NCBI GenBank assembly: GCA_964432885.1
Contig: CAYSPG010000003.1
Location: forward strand, 124,001 to 188,000
Direction: 5' to 3'
DNA: 64,000 nt
Source: CAYSPG01 sp964432885
Lineage (GTDB): Bacteria; Bacteroidota; Bacteroidia; AKYH767-A; OLB10
This document shows positions 1-8,525 of this stretch, in pieces. The translations under genes were made by a program, and so were the position numbers. The notes under the pieces were generated by a model, which was not told the DNA's origin, searched no databases, and saw nothing but the letters and a program-made list of their open reading frames with translations. Numbering within the stretch: the first letter of the stretch is position 1; every line of letters starts with the position of its first letter.

Positions 1-2036
1 TTGATGTTCCTATAGAGGCAAGCGATGACGATTTGCTGATGAGCGAACCCGACAAGGAAAAACTGGAAACAATTTTTGCAGAACTTGAATTCCGTTCGCT
101 TGGAAAAAGAATATTAGGTGCTGATTTTTCTGTAAACAAAGAAATAAAATCTCCTGTTGGAAACAGTGCACAAACGTCTCTTTTTGGTGATGCAGAAGTT
201 GAAACAGTGGAAGAAGTTGTAAAAGGAAAAAACATAAACAACACTCCGCATGATTATAAAACTGTAACAGGCGATGATGACATAAAAAAGTTGGTTGAAG
301 AATTATTGCAGCAGCGCGAAATTTGTTTTGATACCGAAACATCATCGCTTGATTATTTCTCGCTGGATATTGTTGGACTTTCTTTTTCTTACAAAGCTGG
401 TGAAGGATATTATGTGCCGTGCCCAAATGATTTTATGCAGGCAAAATTTATTTGCGACTTTTTTAAACCTGTTCTCGAAAGCAAAAAAATTTTAAAGATT
501 GGTCAAAACATAAAGTTTGATATGCTGGTGCTAAAGCGCTATGATGTTAATGTGTGCGCTCCCATGTACGATACCATGATTGCACATTACCTTGTAGAGC
601 CCGACATGAAACACGGTATGGACTTTTTAAGCGAAACGTATTTGGGATATACACCTGTCAATATTGAAGAACTTATTGGCAAAAAGGGAAAGAACCAAGG
701 AACAATGCGAGACGTGGCAATAGAAAAAATTTCGGAATACGCTGCTGAAGATGCTGATATTACCTTACAGTTAAAACAAAAAATTGCACCTATGGTGATT
801 AAGCATGAAGTAAACAATGTGCTTGATGCTATTGAACATCCGCTTATTCCCGTGCTTGCAAAAATGGAATGGGAAGGCGTAAAAATTAATGAGCAGTATT
901 TGCAGGCGTATTCAAAAGAATTGGAAGCCGACATGCTTACCACACGCGATGAAATTTTTAAACAAGCTGGTATGGAGTTTAATGTTGATTCGCCCAAGCA
1001 ATTAGGAGAAGTATTGTTTGACAAATTAAAAATTCCGGAAGACAAAAAAACGGCAACAGGACAACATGCCACCAACGAAGAAGTGCTATCGCGTCTTGCA
1101 CTTAATTATCCAATAGCAAATACCATTTTAAATTACCGCGAGCTCACCAAACTTAAATCAACCTATGTGGATGCGCTTCCGCAGATGATAAATAAAAAAA
1201 CAGGAAGAGTACATACTACATTTAACCAGACTATTGCCGCAACAGGCCGGTTAAGTTCCATTGGGCCAAACCTGCAGAACATTCCTATTCGCACCGAGCG
1301 GGGCCAGCGAATACGAAAAGCATTTGTTGCTCGTGATAATGAACACATATTAATAAGCGCAGATTACTCGCAGATAGAATTGCGCCTGGCAGCCGAAATA
1401 AGTGGAGATGAAAACATGATGGAAGCATTTCATCAAAAGCAAGACATCCACCAGGCAACTGCGGCAAAAGTTTATGGTGTTGCATTAAATGATGTTACCA
1501 AAGAAATGCGCAGCAAAGCCAAAATGGTAAACTTTGGAATTATTTATTCCATCTCGGCATTTGGCTTGTCGCAGCGATTAGGAATTCCAAGAAAAGAAGC
1601 AGCAGAACTGATTGAAAATTATTTTAAGCAGTATCCTAAAATCCGTCAGTACATGACCGATACGTTAGACTTTGCACGTAACAATGGTTATGTGCAAACC
1701 ATTATGGGGCGCAGGCGATACTTGAAAGATATTACCTCTAGAAATTTTACAGTTCGTGGTTTTGCTGAGCGCGAGGCAATAAATTCTCCCTTACAGGGAA
1801 GTGCTGCTGACTTAATAAAACTTGCCATGATTGACATTGACCGCGAATTTGAAAAACGAAAACTAAAATCGCGGATGACATTGCAAGTTCATGACGAGTT
1901 GGTTTTTGATGCCCACCGCGATGAAGTAGAAATAATAAAACCTATCATTCATGATAAAATGATACATGCAATTAGTACCACTGTGCCATTAGAAGTTGAA
2001 ATTGGAATGGGTGATAATTGGCTGGAGGCGCATTGA
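1..2036 (+). CDS. polA: DNA polymerase I, 3' part (5' end outside window)
   Basis: The reading frame is open to the left edge, so the gene is partial; the missing part should be the N-terminal 5'-nuclease domain, whose C-terminal linker is the first thing visible. The 3'-5' exonuclease domain follows and looks active: DTE (motif I, in CFDTETSSLD), N-x3-D (QNIKFD) and Y-x3-D (YAAED). The polymerase domain has motif A (DYSQIELR), motif B (RSKAKMVNFGIIYS) and motif C (QVHDELVF). It should act in Okazaki-fragment processing and repair synthesis in the cytoplasm. An internal TTG/ATG near base 33-39 is not the true start, because the frame continues upstream with polymerase-like acidic linker sequence. 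Identification is very secure. Confidence 0.97.
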   Translation, partial: DVPIEASDDDLLMSEPDKEKLETIFAELEFRSLGKRILGADFSVNKEIKSPVGNSAQTSLFGDAEVETVEEVVKGKNINNTPHDYKTVTGDDDIKKLVEELLQQREICFDTETSSLDYFSLDIVGLSFSYKAGEGYYVPCPNDFMQAKFICDFFKPVLESKKILKIGQNIKFDMLVLKRYDVNVCAPMYDTMIAHYLVEPDMKHGMDFLSETYLGYTPVNIEELIGKKGKNQGTMRDVAIEKISEYAAEDADITLQLKQKIAPMVIKHEVNNVLDAIEHPLIPVLAKMEWEGVKINEQYLQAYSKELEADMLTTRDEIFKQAGMEFNVDSPKQLGEVLFDKLKIPEDKKTATGQHATNEEVLSRLALNYPIANTILNYRELTKLKSTYVDALPQMINKKTGRVHTTFNQTIAATGRLSSIGPNLQNIPIRTERGQRIRKAFVARDNEHILISADYSQIELRLAAEISGDENMMEAFHQKQDIHQATAAKVYGVALNDVTKEMRSKAKMVNFGIIYSISAFGLSQRLGIPRKEAAELIENYFKQYPKIRQYMTDTLDFARNNGYVQTIMGRRRYLKDITSRNFTVRGFAEREAINSPLQGSAADLIKLAMIDIDREFEKRKLKSRMTLQVHDELVFDAHRDEVEIIKPIIHDKMIHAISTTVPLEVEIGMGDNWLEAH

Positions 2037-2150
2037 GAAAAGGATTTAGGATAGAGGCCCCGAAGCATCGTGGGGAGGATTTAATGAAAATACAAAACCA
2101 CAAATTAGTTTGCTTTTTTGAGAGAGAAAAGCGGAAAAATATTTTTTTGT

Positions 2151-2387
2151 TCCCTCTGTAACACAAGGTTATTAACAAATGTCAATCGTTGAAACAAAAT
2201 AGTTTTCAGAGGAGAAAATTAAACAACCCTAATCCTGGATTTAATAAAACGTACTAAAAATCAATGTTTCAGGCTATTTTACCAATGAAAATAAAAAGAA
2301 AAAAAACATTTTTACCAATGAAAAGAAAGTTGTAAGCAAGCTGCAATGCATGTTGATAAGTTGGTGTGTGCCTTGGTTACAGAGGGA
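2151..2387. repeat. Imperfect inverted repeat enclosing about 200 bp
   Basis: The 399-base gap between polA and the SWIB gene has no gene. It holds an inverted repeat: the arm TCCCTCTGTAACACAAGG (2151-2168) matches the reverse complement of 2371-2387 with one base missing. Between the arms lie two copies of the 15-mer TTTTACCAATGAAAA (2277-2291 and 2310-2324). The layout could be a small MITE-like element or a regulatory structure upstream of the SWIB gene. No transposase remnant is seen. Confidence 0.45.
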
Positions 2388-2435
2388 AAAAATTGTATTT
2401 CATTTGCTGATGTCAAATTTAAAATCAAATTAACA

Positions 2436-2777
2436 ATGGCAAAAAAAGCTAAAAAAGCAGCTCCTAAAAAAGCAGCAAAAAAAGCAGCTCCTAAAAAAAA
2501 GGCAGCCGCTAAACCAAAAGTAAAGCGTAAGCCTAATGCGGCTTTCATGAAACCAATGAACATTGGTGAAGCTTTACATCCGGTAATTGGAAGTAAGCCA
2601 ATGCCTCGCACCGAAGTGGTAAAAGGTATTTGGGCTTACATTAAGAAAAACAAATTACAGGATGCAAAAGAAAGACGTAACATTAATGCTGACGAGAACT
2701 TGAAAAAAGTTTTTGGTGGCAAAAAAACTGTTACTATGTTTGAAATGACTAAACTCGTTAACAAACACCTTTCTTAA
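2436..2777 (+). CDS. SWIB domain protein with lysine/alanine-rich histone-like tail
   Basis: A 113-residue protein. Residues 1-35 are almost only K, A and P (AKKAAPKK-type repeats), like the C-terminal tail of histone H1. Residues about 36-113 form a SWIB/MDM2-type domain (FMKPMNIGEALHPVIG, then VVKGIWAYIKKNKLQD and the C-terminal TMFEMTKLVNKHL). Small SWIB proteins are common in Bacteroidota and Chlamydiae; a DNA- or nucleoid-binding role is inferred from the tail, not shown. The ATG at 2436 is preferred over an in-frame start at 2346, because the 30 residues between do not resemble the family and the basic tail starts exactly here. A strong terminator follows the stop. Confidence 0.9.
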   Translation: MAKKAKKAAPKKAAKKAAPKKKAAAKPKVKRKPNAAFMKPMNIGEALHPVIGSKPMPRTEVVKGIWAYIKKNKLQDAKERRNINADENLKKVFGGKKTVTMFEMTKLVNKHLS

Positions 2778-2800
2778 TTCTTGTAAGAATTAAAAAACTA

Positions 2801-2838
2801 AAAAGCCTTCGGTAATTTTACTGAAGGCTTTTTTTTAT
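2801..2838 (+). terminator. Rho-independent terminator, probably bidirectional
   Basis: Stem AAAAGCCTTCGGTAA / TTACTGAAGGCTTTT (one G-U pair) followed by a T run, with an A run on the left. It lies 24 bases after the SWIB stop and between convergent genes, so it can serve both strands. Confidence 0.88.
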
Positions 2839-2861
2839 TCTTTAAAACTACCAAAAACACG

Positions 2862-3284
2862 TTAGGTTTTACTTTCCATTTCCATAATAAAGTAATCGTT
2901 AATCGGGTCGAGCACATAATTTACCCAGCCTTCCTTATGGCTGTCTGCCTCGTTTTGGTTCGGAAAATCATAGTGGTGAATCATTACTTCGGTTCCGGCT
3001 TTGTTCTTTTTAAACTCAAACTCCACCACCGATGCATTGGCTTTTTTATCCCATCCATTAGGTTTCCAGGTATAGGATAGTGTTTTTCCCTTTTCAAAAT
3101 CAAGTACATTGCCTTTTACCCACCCGTTAAACATTTCCACCACACCATCGGGTTTTAATTCAAATTCTACTGCGCCTTCAATCCATTTTTCTATAATCAT
3201 CTTTTTGGTCAATGCCTCAAAAACGGCATCAGGTTGGGCATATATAATGTGTTTAATTGTAAAAGAAAATGTTTTTTTTGCCAT
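2862..3284 (-). CDS. SRPBCC/START-like domain protein (AHSA1-like)
   Basis: About 140 residues with an N-terminal beta strand, then YAQPDAVFEALTKKMIIEKW, the typical opening helix of the AHSA1/polyketide cyclase-like SRPBCC fold, and later TLSYTWKPNGW and an HHYDFPN segment. Such proteins have a hydrophobic ligand cavity; the ligand cannot be predicted here. The start is placed at MAKKTFSF (3284). An in-frame start at 3329 would put the first codons inside the terminator hairpin of the preceding protease gene. It is the only gene between that terminator and the bidirectional one, so it is probably transcribed alone. Confidence 0.85.
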   Translation of the reverse strand: MAKKTFSFTIKHIIYAQPDAVFEALTKKMIIEKWIEGAVEFELKPDGVVEMFNGWVKGNVLDFEKGKTLSYTWKPNGWDKKANASVVEFEFKKNKAGTEVMIHHYDFPNQNEADSHKEGWVNYVLDPINDYFIMEMESKT

Positions 3285-3292
3285 TTCATTAA

Positions 3293-3326
3293 AATAAAAA
3301 AAGTCCTCCCGCGTAAACAGGAGGAC
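3293..3326 (-). terminator. Terminator of the M43 protease gene
   Basis: On the minus strand GTCCTCC and GGAGGAC form a perfect 7-bp stem with a 10-nt loop, followed by an uninterrupted T run. It lies 20-50 bases after the protease stop codon. Confidence 0.85.
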
Positions 3327-3345
3327 CAAGGTTAAACTATTGCTT

Positions 3346-5424
3346 TTATTCTACTACTAATTTTTTGGTGATGTGCTGATTGCCTGCCGAAATTCTAACA
3401 AAGTAAATTCCTTTGTTCCATCCACCATCAAACTGATATTGGTATTCACCGGCTTCAAGTTGTTTGTTTAAAACATTTTCAACCGTACGACCCAATACAT
3501 CGGTTACCGTTATTGTTACCTGTTCATTGTTTAGCAATACAAACTCAATCATTGCCGCACCGGCAGTAGGGTTTGGCGCAATGGTTACATCTGCAGGCTC
3601 CATGTTATATTCTTCTATTCCTACCAAACCGCTTATATTGATATCGTCTAAATAAAAGTTGTTTCCGTTATCAAACGTGTATTGAAATTTCAATCGCACA
3701 TTTTGCTGATTGCTGTAGGAAGACAGGCTTACCGAATCCTGATCCCACTGAGAAGAAGAAGTAGGAACAAAGTTTATTGAAGTATTACCCACAGTGGCAA
3801 TTTGAGTTGCTGTGCGAGATAGTTTTAGCTGCCATGTTTTTCCGCAGTCAACCGACCCAAAAACTTTCAGTCCATCGCTACTTCCGGTTTGGCGGTTAGC
3901 ATATGCATACCAGTAAAATGCTTTTGCTCCTGTAGTATTAGCAAGGCTGAATGATGTGGTAATTAATTCATCGGTGGTGCCGCTTGTATTGCCTGTGTAG
4001 TTTACAACGCGCACCGATTGCAAGCCTGTGTGCGCTGCAGTGGATGTATTTTGAAATCCGTTTCCACCACCGTTGCTTACATACCAGTTATTTGCAGGTA
4101 TGGTTAAACTTTCAAAACCTTCGATAATAGGTGCAGGAGTAGCGGCAGCAGGGTCGCTGATAACAACAATTCCTGTAGCAGTGTATGTATCCGAACCGGC
4201 AGAGTTACTTACCGTAAGTGAAACATCATATACACCTGGGCTTGGGTATTGAACAGTAGCTGTTGCCTGAGTTGTGGTTGAAGAGTTTCCACCAGGAAAC
4301 GACCATAAGTAAGTAGTGCCTACCGTATCTAAGTTAAGCGATGCATCTGTAAAAATTATATTGGTATTGGTACAGGCATACCTGATGTAGGAGTCATTGA
4401 AAAGTGCAGTAGGTATGCAGGTATATACTTGTCCATCTGTTCCGGTATTGGCAAGGTTATTTTGTGTCCACACGTTATTACGGCCACCGGCACCGCTGTT
4501 TAGCGCATTGGTCATGCGTGTTTTTTGACCCTGTGTAAACATGCGCGAGCAGTAGGAGTAATCCATATAGTTTTGCACGTTTTCAATAATAGGAGGGTTG
4601 CAGTTAGCAAGGTTTAAGTTACACACAAGGTTCGAACCTTCAGTAATTGGGGTATCATTAACCTGATCGTTACCGCAGGCTACACCGGGCTGGTTGGTGC
4701 TTCCCCATGTGTGTTGCAGGTTTAGCCAATGGCCTGTTTCATGTGTAAGGGTGCGCGAGTTGTTTACACTGCTTGGTGCAATGCTTCCCACATAGTTGTA
4801 AAGCGATATAATTCCATCTTTACCTGATGGTGCCGAGCCTGGATAATAGCAATAAGCGGCAGCGCCTGCGTGTGCTGCTCCAAATACGTTTACCGTCCAT
4901 ATATTTAAATATTGGTTTGATGGCCAGGGATTAAGCTTTGCATTATCACCTCCATCAAATGTTTCGGGAGATACAATGCGGTCAATGCCATTGGTGCAAT
5001 TGCCGTTAGGATCAAGGCGGGCAAGGCGGAATTCAATTTCGCAATCGGCTGCAATGGCTGTAAACGAGGGTACTATTACATTGGTGTCAGCATTTTGTTT
5101 TCTAAAGTCACGGTTCATTATGCGTACTGCGTCATATACTTGAGCATCCGAAATGTTTTCGGCTCCCCACATGTGCACAATGTGAAACACAACAGGAATA
5201 ATATACACAGTTACATTCCCTTTTTTGTAGGTGCTAAAATTTCCGCTTGTGTATCTTGCTGTAAAGTTTTCCAACTCATCATGAGCGGCTTTTAAGGCTG
5301 GGTCGTTTTGCATGGCTGCATTGTTAACCTCGCTGGTATGGCACCAGTTATTGGTTTGCGCACGCAATTGTGTGCTGCATAAAATAATGGCGCCCAAAAT
5401 AATTTTGGTAATTGTTTTGTTCAT
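3346..5424 (-). CDS. Secreted M43 (pappalysin-like) zinc metalloprotease with PKD domain and T9SS signal
   Basis: 692 residues from MNKTITKIIL, which begins a clear Sec signal peptide ending near LRAQ. The catalytic domain has the full metzincin motif HETGHWLNLQH (residues 228-238) and the Met-turn region YMDYS (about 286-290), as in M43 peptidases. A PKD-like domain follows (about 340-430, TTYLWSFPGG ... VYDVSLTVSNSAG), then a jelly-roll-like region. The end is a T9SS type A sorting domain (APNPTAGAAMIEF ... GIYFVRISAGNQHITKKLVV). The protein should cross the outer membrane by type IX secretion and act on extracellular proteins. The start at 5424 removes 21 residues that lack signal-peptide character and overlap the promoter. 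Own promoter and terminator mark it as monocistronic. Confidence 0.95.
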   Translation of the reverse strand: MNKTITKIILGAIILCSTQLRAQTNNWCHTSEVNNAAMQNDPALKAAHDELENFTARYTSGNFSTYKKGNVTVYIIPVVFHIVHMWGAENISDAQVYDAVRIMNRDFRKQNADTNVIVPSFTAIAADCEIEFRLARLDPNGNCTNGIDRIVSPETFDGGDNAKLNPWPSNQYLNIWTVNVFGAAHAGAAAYCYYPGSAPSGKDGIISLYNYVGSIAPSSVNNSRTLTHETGHWLNLQHTWGSTNQPGVACGNDQVNDTPITEGSNLVCNLNLANCNPPIIENVQNYMDYSYCSRMFTQGQKTRMTNALNSGAGGRNNVWTQNNLANTGTDGQVYTCIPTALFNDSYIRYACTNTNIIFTDASLNLDTVGTTYLWSFPGGNSSTTTQATATVQYPSPGVYDVSLTVSNSAGSDTYTATGIVVISDPAAATPAPIIEGFESLTIPANNWYVSNGGGNGFQNTSTAAHTGLQSVRVVNYTGNTSGTTDELITTSFSLANTTGAKAFYWYAYANRQTGSSDGLKVFGSVDCGKTWQLKLSRTATQIATVGNTSINFVPTSSSQWDQDSVSLSSYSNQQNVRLKFQYTFDNGNNFYLDDINISGLVGIEEYNMEPADVTIAPNPTAGAAMIEFVLLNNEQVTITVTDVLGRTVENVLNKQLEAGEYQYQFDGGWNKGIYFVRISAGNQHITKKLVVE

Positions 5425-5457
5425 GTTTATTAATTGTTTGTTATTAAAATTTTGATT

Positions 5458-5487
5458 CAAATTTAGAGAGAAATTTTGAGTTCTCAA
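5458..5487 (-). promoter_or_regulatory. Bacteroidota-type promoter of the M43 protease
   Basis: On the minus strand TTG (5487-5485), exactly 19 nt, then TAAATTTG (5465-5458). This matches the -33/-7 pattern of the Bacteroidota primary sigma factor. It leaves a leader of about 30 nt before the ATG. Confidence 0.75.
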
Positions 5488-5505
5488 TTAATGTGAGTAA
5501 CTTTT

Positions 5506-6645
5506 TTATGACAGAGCCTGCTGTAAATCTTCCAGCAAATCATCTATGTCTTCAATGCCCACGCTTAGTCTCAAAAGTGAGTCAGTTACTCCAACTCTTT
5601 CACGCTCTTGTTGAGGTATGCTGGCATGCGTCATTGTAGCAGGGTGGTTTATTAACGACTCCACACCACCCAACGATTCGGCCAATGAGAATACTTTTAC
5701 CGATGATGCTATTTTAAATGCTTCGTCTTTTGATTTGCTTTTTATGTCAAATGATATCATTCCCCCAAAATCGCGCATTTGTTTTTTTGCAATTTCGTGG
5801 TTGGGATGGTTTGCAAATCCGGGCCAGTATACTTTTTCAATTTTAGGATGTGTGCTTAAAAACTCCGCAATCTTTTTTCCATTGTAGCAATGCCTCTCCA
5901 TTCTAACATGTAGTGTTTTTATCCCACGCAGTGCCAAAAAACTATCCATTGGGCCAGGTGTAGCACCGCATGAGTTATGTATAAAAGCAACCAGTTCGTA
6001 TAGTTTATCGTCATTCATACACAATGCACCCATTACTACATCGCTATGGCCGCCCAAGTATTTTGTTACACTGTGCATAACAATATCGGCACCCATGTCC
6101 ATCGGATTTTGCAGATAAGGTGTAGCAAACGTATTGTCAACTGCAAGCCATGCGCCCGATTTTTTTGCAATAATAGAGCAGGCTGCAATATCCACAATTT
6201 GCATGGTTGGATTAGTTGGCGTTTCGAGCCAAATAAGTTTTGTGTTTTTGTTTACGTACTTAATTATGTTATCCGCATCTTTTAAATCAATAAAGTGAAA
6301 CTTAATTCCATAGTTGGCAAACACTTTTGTAAACATCCTGTACGTGCCCCCATACAAATCATCACCGGTAATTACCTCGTCACCGGGGCGCAGTAATTTA
6401 ATTACGGCATCGGTGGCGCCCATGCCGCTGCTAAAACACAATCCGTACTTTGCATTTTCAAGTGCTGCAATATTTTTTTCCAATTGCGAGCGGGTAGGAT
6501 TTTTACCGCGTGCGTAAGCATAACCTTTATGATTTCCGGGCGATGCCTGCACATACGTGCTGGTTTGGTAAATTGGAGTCATTATGGCCCCAGTAGTTGG
6601 GTCGGCTTCAACACCTGCATGAAGGGCTTTGGTTGCAAATTTCAT
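5506..6645 (-). CDS. Cystathionine gamma-synthase / beta-lyase family PLP enzyme
   Basis: 379 residues, the usual length of the Cys/Met metabolism PLP-dependent family. The Schiff-base lysine is K195 in HSVTKYLGGH; D170 in VDNTFATPYLQ should bind the pyridine nitrogen. YARGKNPTRSQLE (residues 44-56) carries the Tyr/Arg that contact the cofactor phosphate of the neighbouring subunit. The enzyme handles cysteine, homocysteine or cystathionine in the cytoplasm. Sequence alone does not separate gamma-synthase, gamma-lyase and beta-lyase, so no symbol is given. No methionine-related gene or riboswitch is next to it, and a TAnnTTCG box lies upstream. Confidence 0.93.
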   Translation of the reverse strand: MKFATKALHAGVEADPTTGAIMTPIYQTSTYVQASPGNHKGYAYARGKNPTRSQLEKNIAALENAKYGLCFSSGMGATDAVIKLLRPGDEVITGDDLYGGTYRMFTKVFANYGIKFHFIDLKDADNIIKYVNKNTKLIWLETPTNPTMQIVDIAACSIIAKKSGAWLAVDNTFATPYLQNPMDMGADIVMHSVTKYLGGHSDVVMGALCMNDDKLYELVAFIHNSCGATPGPMDSFLALRGIKTLHVRMERHCYNGKKIAEFLSTHPKIEKVYWPGFANHPNHEIAKKQMRDFGGMISFDIKSKSKDEAFKIASSVKVFSLAESLGGVESLINHPATMTHASIPQQERERVGVTDSLLRLSVGIEDIDDLLEDLQQALS

Positions 6646-6666
6646 GTTCGAATTTATTTTGATGCG

Positions 6667-6674
6667 CGAAAGTA
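6667..6674 (-). promoter_or_regulatory. Probable -7 box (TACTTTCG) of the PLP enzyme gene
   Basis: TACTTTCG on the minus strand, 22-29 nt upstream of the start, fits the TAnnTTYG box. The -33 element is weak. Confidence 0.45.
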
Positions 6675-6797
6675 GGAAATGGTATGATTTGAAAACCCAT
6701 ACTTTTTACCTATTAACAACGTTATGTTGAAATACGTTTTTGCCCTGTTAAAATCAAACCAATAGAAATTTTAATATTGTAAAATGATAAAAAAGTT

Positions 6798-7772
6798 ATG
6801 AAAAAAATATTAATCCCCCTCCTAATTTGCAGCACCTTTGCCTGCATAGCCCAAAGCCGCCTTACGGCCGATGATTACATTCGACTGTATAAAAACGATG
6901 CGATAAACGATATGCTGAAAACAGGTGTGCCTGCCAGCATAACCATTGCACAGGGTATGTACGAAAGCGAAAACGGCAACAGCGATTTGGCACGCATTGC
7001 AAACAATCACTTTGGTATAAAATGCCACACTACCTGGAGTGGCGATACCTATCATAAAGATGATGATGCCAAAGACGAATGTTTTAGGAAATACAAAACG
7101 GTATTGGAATCTTATGACGACCACTCGTATTTTCTGCAATCGAGAGACCGGTATGCTTTTTTATTTAAGTACCCCATAACCGATTATAAAGCATGGGCGC
7201 ATGGATTAAAAAAAGCAGGCTATGCCACCAACCCGCAATATGCGCATAAGTTGATAGAACTTATTGAAAGATATAACCTTAATGAGCTGGATTATGCCAA
7301 AGGCCCCGATGTTACCTATGCCGCCAAACAGGAAGCCAAACCCATGCAGCCAACTACCACGCGCGATGTTGAACTAAGCGACACACCGGCTACTAAAAGC
7401 AGTGAAAAGCGAAAAGCTAAAATTGAGGTAAAACCATTTACCCACTATGCTGAACAAAACAATGTAAAATACATTATCGCCCAAAAAGAAGATACGTGGA
7501 TAAGCATTGCCAAAGAGCAGGAAATGATGCTGTGGCAGGTGTTAAAGTATAACGATGCAGAAAAAAGCGATGACCTGAAACCCGGCACTATAGTTTACAT
7601 AAAACCCAAACGCAATTCGGCCAAGCAACCTTTCCATATTGTGCAGCCGGGCGAAACGATGCGCGATATTTCACAACTGTACGCGATTAAGCTGAATGCC
7701 TTGTATAAAAAAAACCAGTTGGAACCCGGCATTTCGCCACAGGCAGGCACCAAAATTAAACTTAGCGATTAA
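6798..7772 (+). CDS. Secreted glucosaminidase (GH73-like) with two LysM domains
   Basis: 324 residues. A signal peptide (MKKILIPLLICSTFACIAQ) is followed by a glucosaminidase domain (about 25-165) of the FlgJ/Auto type, with the likely catalytic Glu at 56 in AQGMYESENGNSDLA, and HFGIKC and the AHGLKKAGYAT segment typical of the family. A low-complexity linker leads to two LysM repeats (about 228-275 and 280-323) that should bind peptidoglycan. The enzyme probably cleaves N-acetylglucosaminyl bonds of the wall. It is first in a same-strand group with a secreted unknown and an M23 peptidase, which supports a cell-wall remodelling role. Confidence 0.92.
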   Translation: MKKILIPLLICSTFACIAQSRLTADDYIRLYKNDAINDMLKTGVPASITIAQGMYESENGNSDLARIANNHFGIKCHTTWSGDTYHKDDDAKDECFRKYKTVLESYDDHSYFLQSRDRYAFLFKYPITDYKAWAHGLKKAGYATNPQYAHKLIELIERYNLNELDYAKGPDVTYAAKQEAKPMQPTTTRDVELSDTPATKSSEKRKAKIEVKPFTHYAEQNNVKYIIAQKEDTWISIAKEQEMMLWQVLKYNDAEKSDDLKPGTIVYIKPKRNSAKQPFHIVQPGETMRDISQLYAIKLNALYKKNQLEPGISPQAGTKIKLSD

Positions 7773-7783
7773 GCAAAGCTTCC

Positions 7784-8494
7784 ATGCGAATTTTTGTTTC
7801 AAATAAAACAGCAACATTAAATTCGTGGTTTGTTAAAATAATTACAACCTTTGTTTTTATTACGTTGCACACGCCCGGTGCTGCGCAAAATTTATCACCT
7901 CGTAAGCAGGCTCAACAAAATATACGCGAACTTAAAAACGGCATTCTGCTGGTGCGCCTTTCAACAGCCGAACATACTGTAGCGGCATATCTAAAGATAA
8001 ACCGAGATGATTTAGCGGCTGATGCTGCGGAAAAAAACCTGAGTAAAAACAAGATTATTGCACAGGCTTTTAAAAACAACTTCACGTTTTGCCCGGTATA
8101 TTTTTTTTTCAGCAGTTTTTCAAAGCCAATAAGTATAGGCGATTACAATAAAGTGGTTGTTCTTAATTACAATCTTGCCCCCGATACTTCCATCCACCTG
8201 TCAACAACCAACTTTTTTATAGCCGAATTTGCAAAACTTGAATCCGATACCGTTCGTCAATGGGAATATTATACCGGTACGGCCATTGACTCAACCGGCA
8301 AACGTGAGTCGCGTTATGCCGGTGGCACGGGGTCAAACTTTAGTGCTTTGGTATTAAAAAATAAAAACTTTGAGCAGTTGCGCAGGCCATTTCCGTTTTA
8401 TGTAAAGTACCACCCCATGCGCGAACAGAATAAAGAAATAAATTTGCGAGTAAATATGCTTAACAAAACCCTTTTTGATTTTTACGAAAACTAA
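7784..8494 (+). CDS. Exported protein of unknown function
   Basis: 236 residues, starting 11 bases after the glucosaminidase stop. Hydrophobic residues 15-35 (WFVKIITTFVFITLHTPGAAQ) look like a signal peptide with cleavage near AAQ. The rest is mixed alpha/beta without a motif I recognise. Similar small exported proteins beside wall hydrolases are seen in Bacteroidota, but I do not know a function. Context (glucosaminidase before, M23 peptidase 31 bases after) suggests an envelope role. Confidence 0.75.
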   Translation: MRIFVSNKTATLNSWFVKIITTFVFITLHTPGAAQNLSPRKQAQQNIRELKNGILLVRLSTAEHTVAAYLKINRDDLAADAAEKNLSKNKIIAQAFKNNFTFCPVYFFFSSFSKPISIGDYNKVVVLNYNLAPDTSIHLSTTNFFIAEFAKLESDTVRQWEYYTGTAIDSTGKRESRYAGGTGSNFSALVLKNKNFEQLRRPFPFYVKYHPMREQNKEINLRVNMLNKTLFDFYEN

Positions 8495-8525
8495 GTAGTG
8501 AAAAAAAGGGTAAATAAAATACTAT

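Noticed and set aside
587..1075. Long antisense open frame inside polA
   Set aside because: It has no recognisable domain and is opposite conserved polymerase coding sequence; it is a shadow of codon use.
6646..6797. SAM or cobalamin riboswitch upstream of the cystathionine enzyme gene
   Set aside because: No conserved riboswitch core or terminator hairpin is visible; only a -7-like box.
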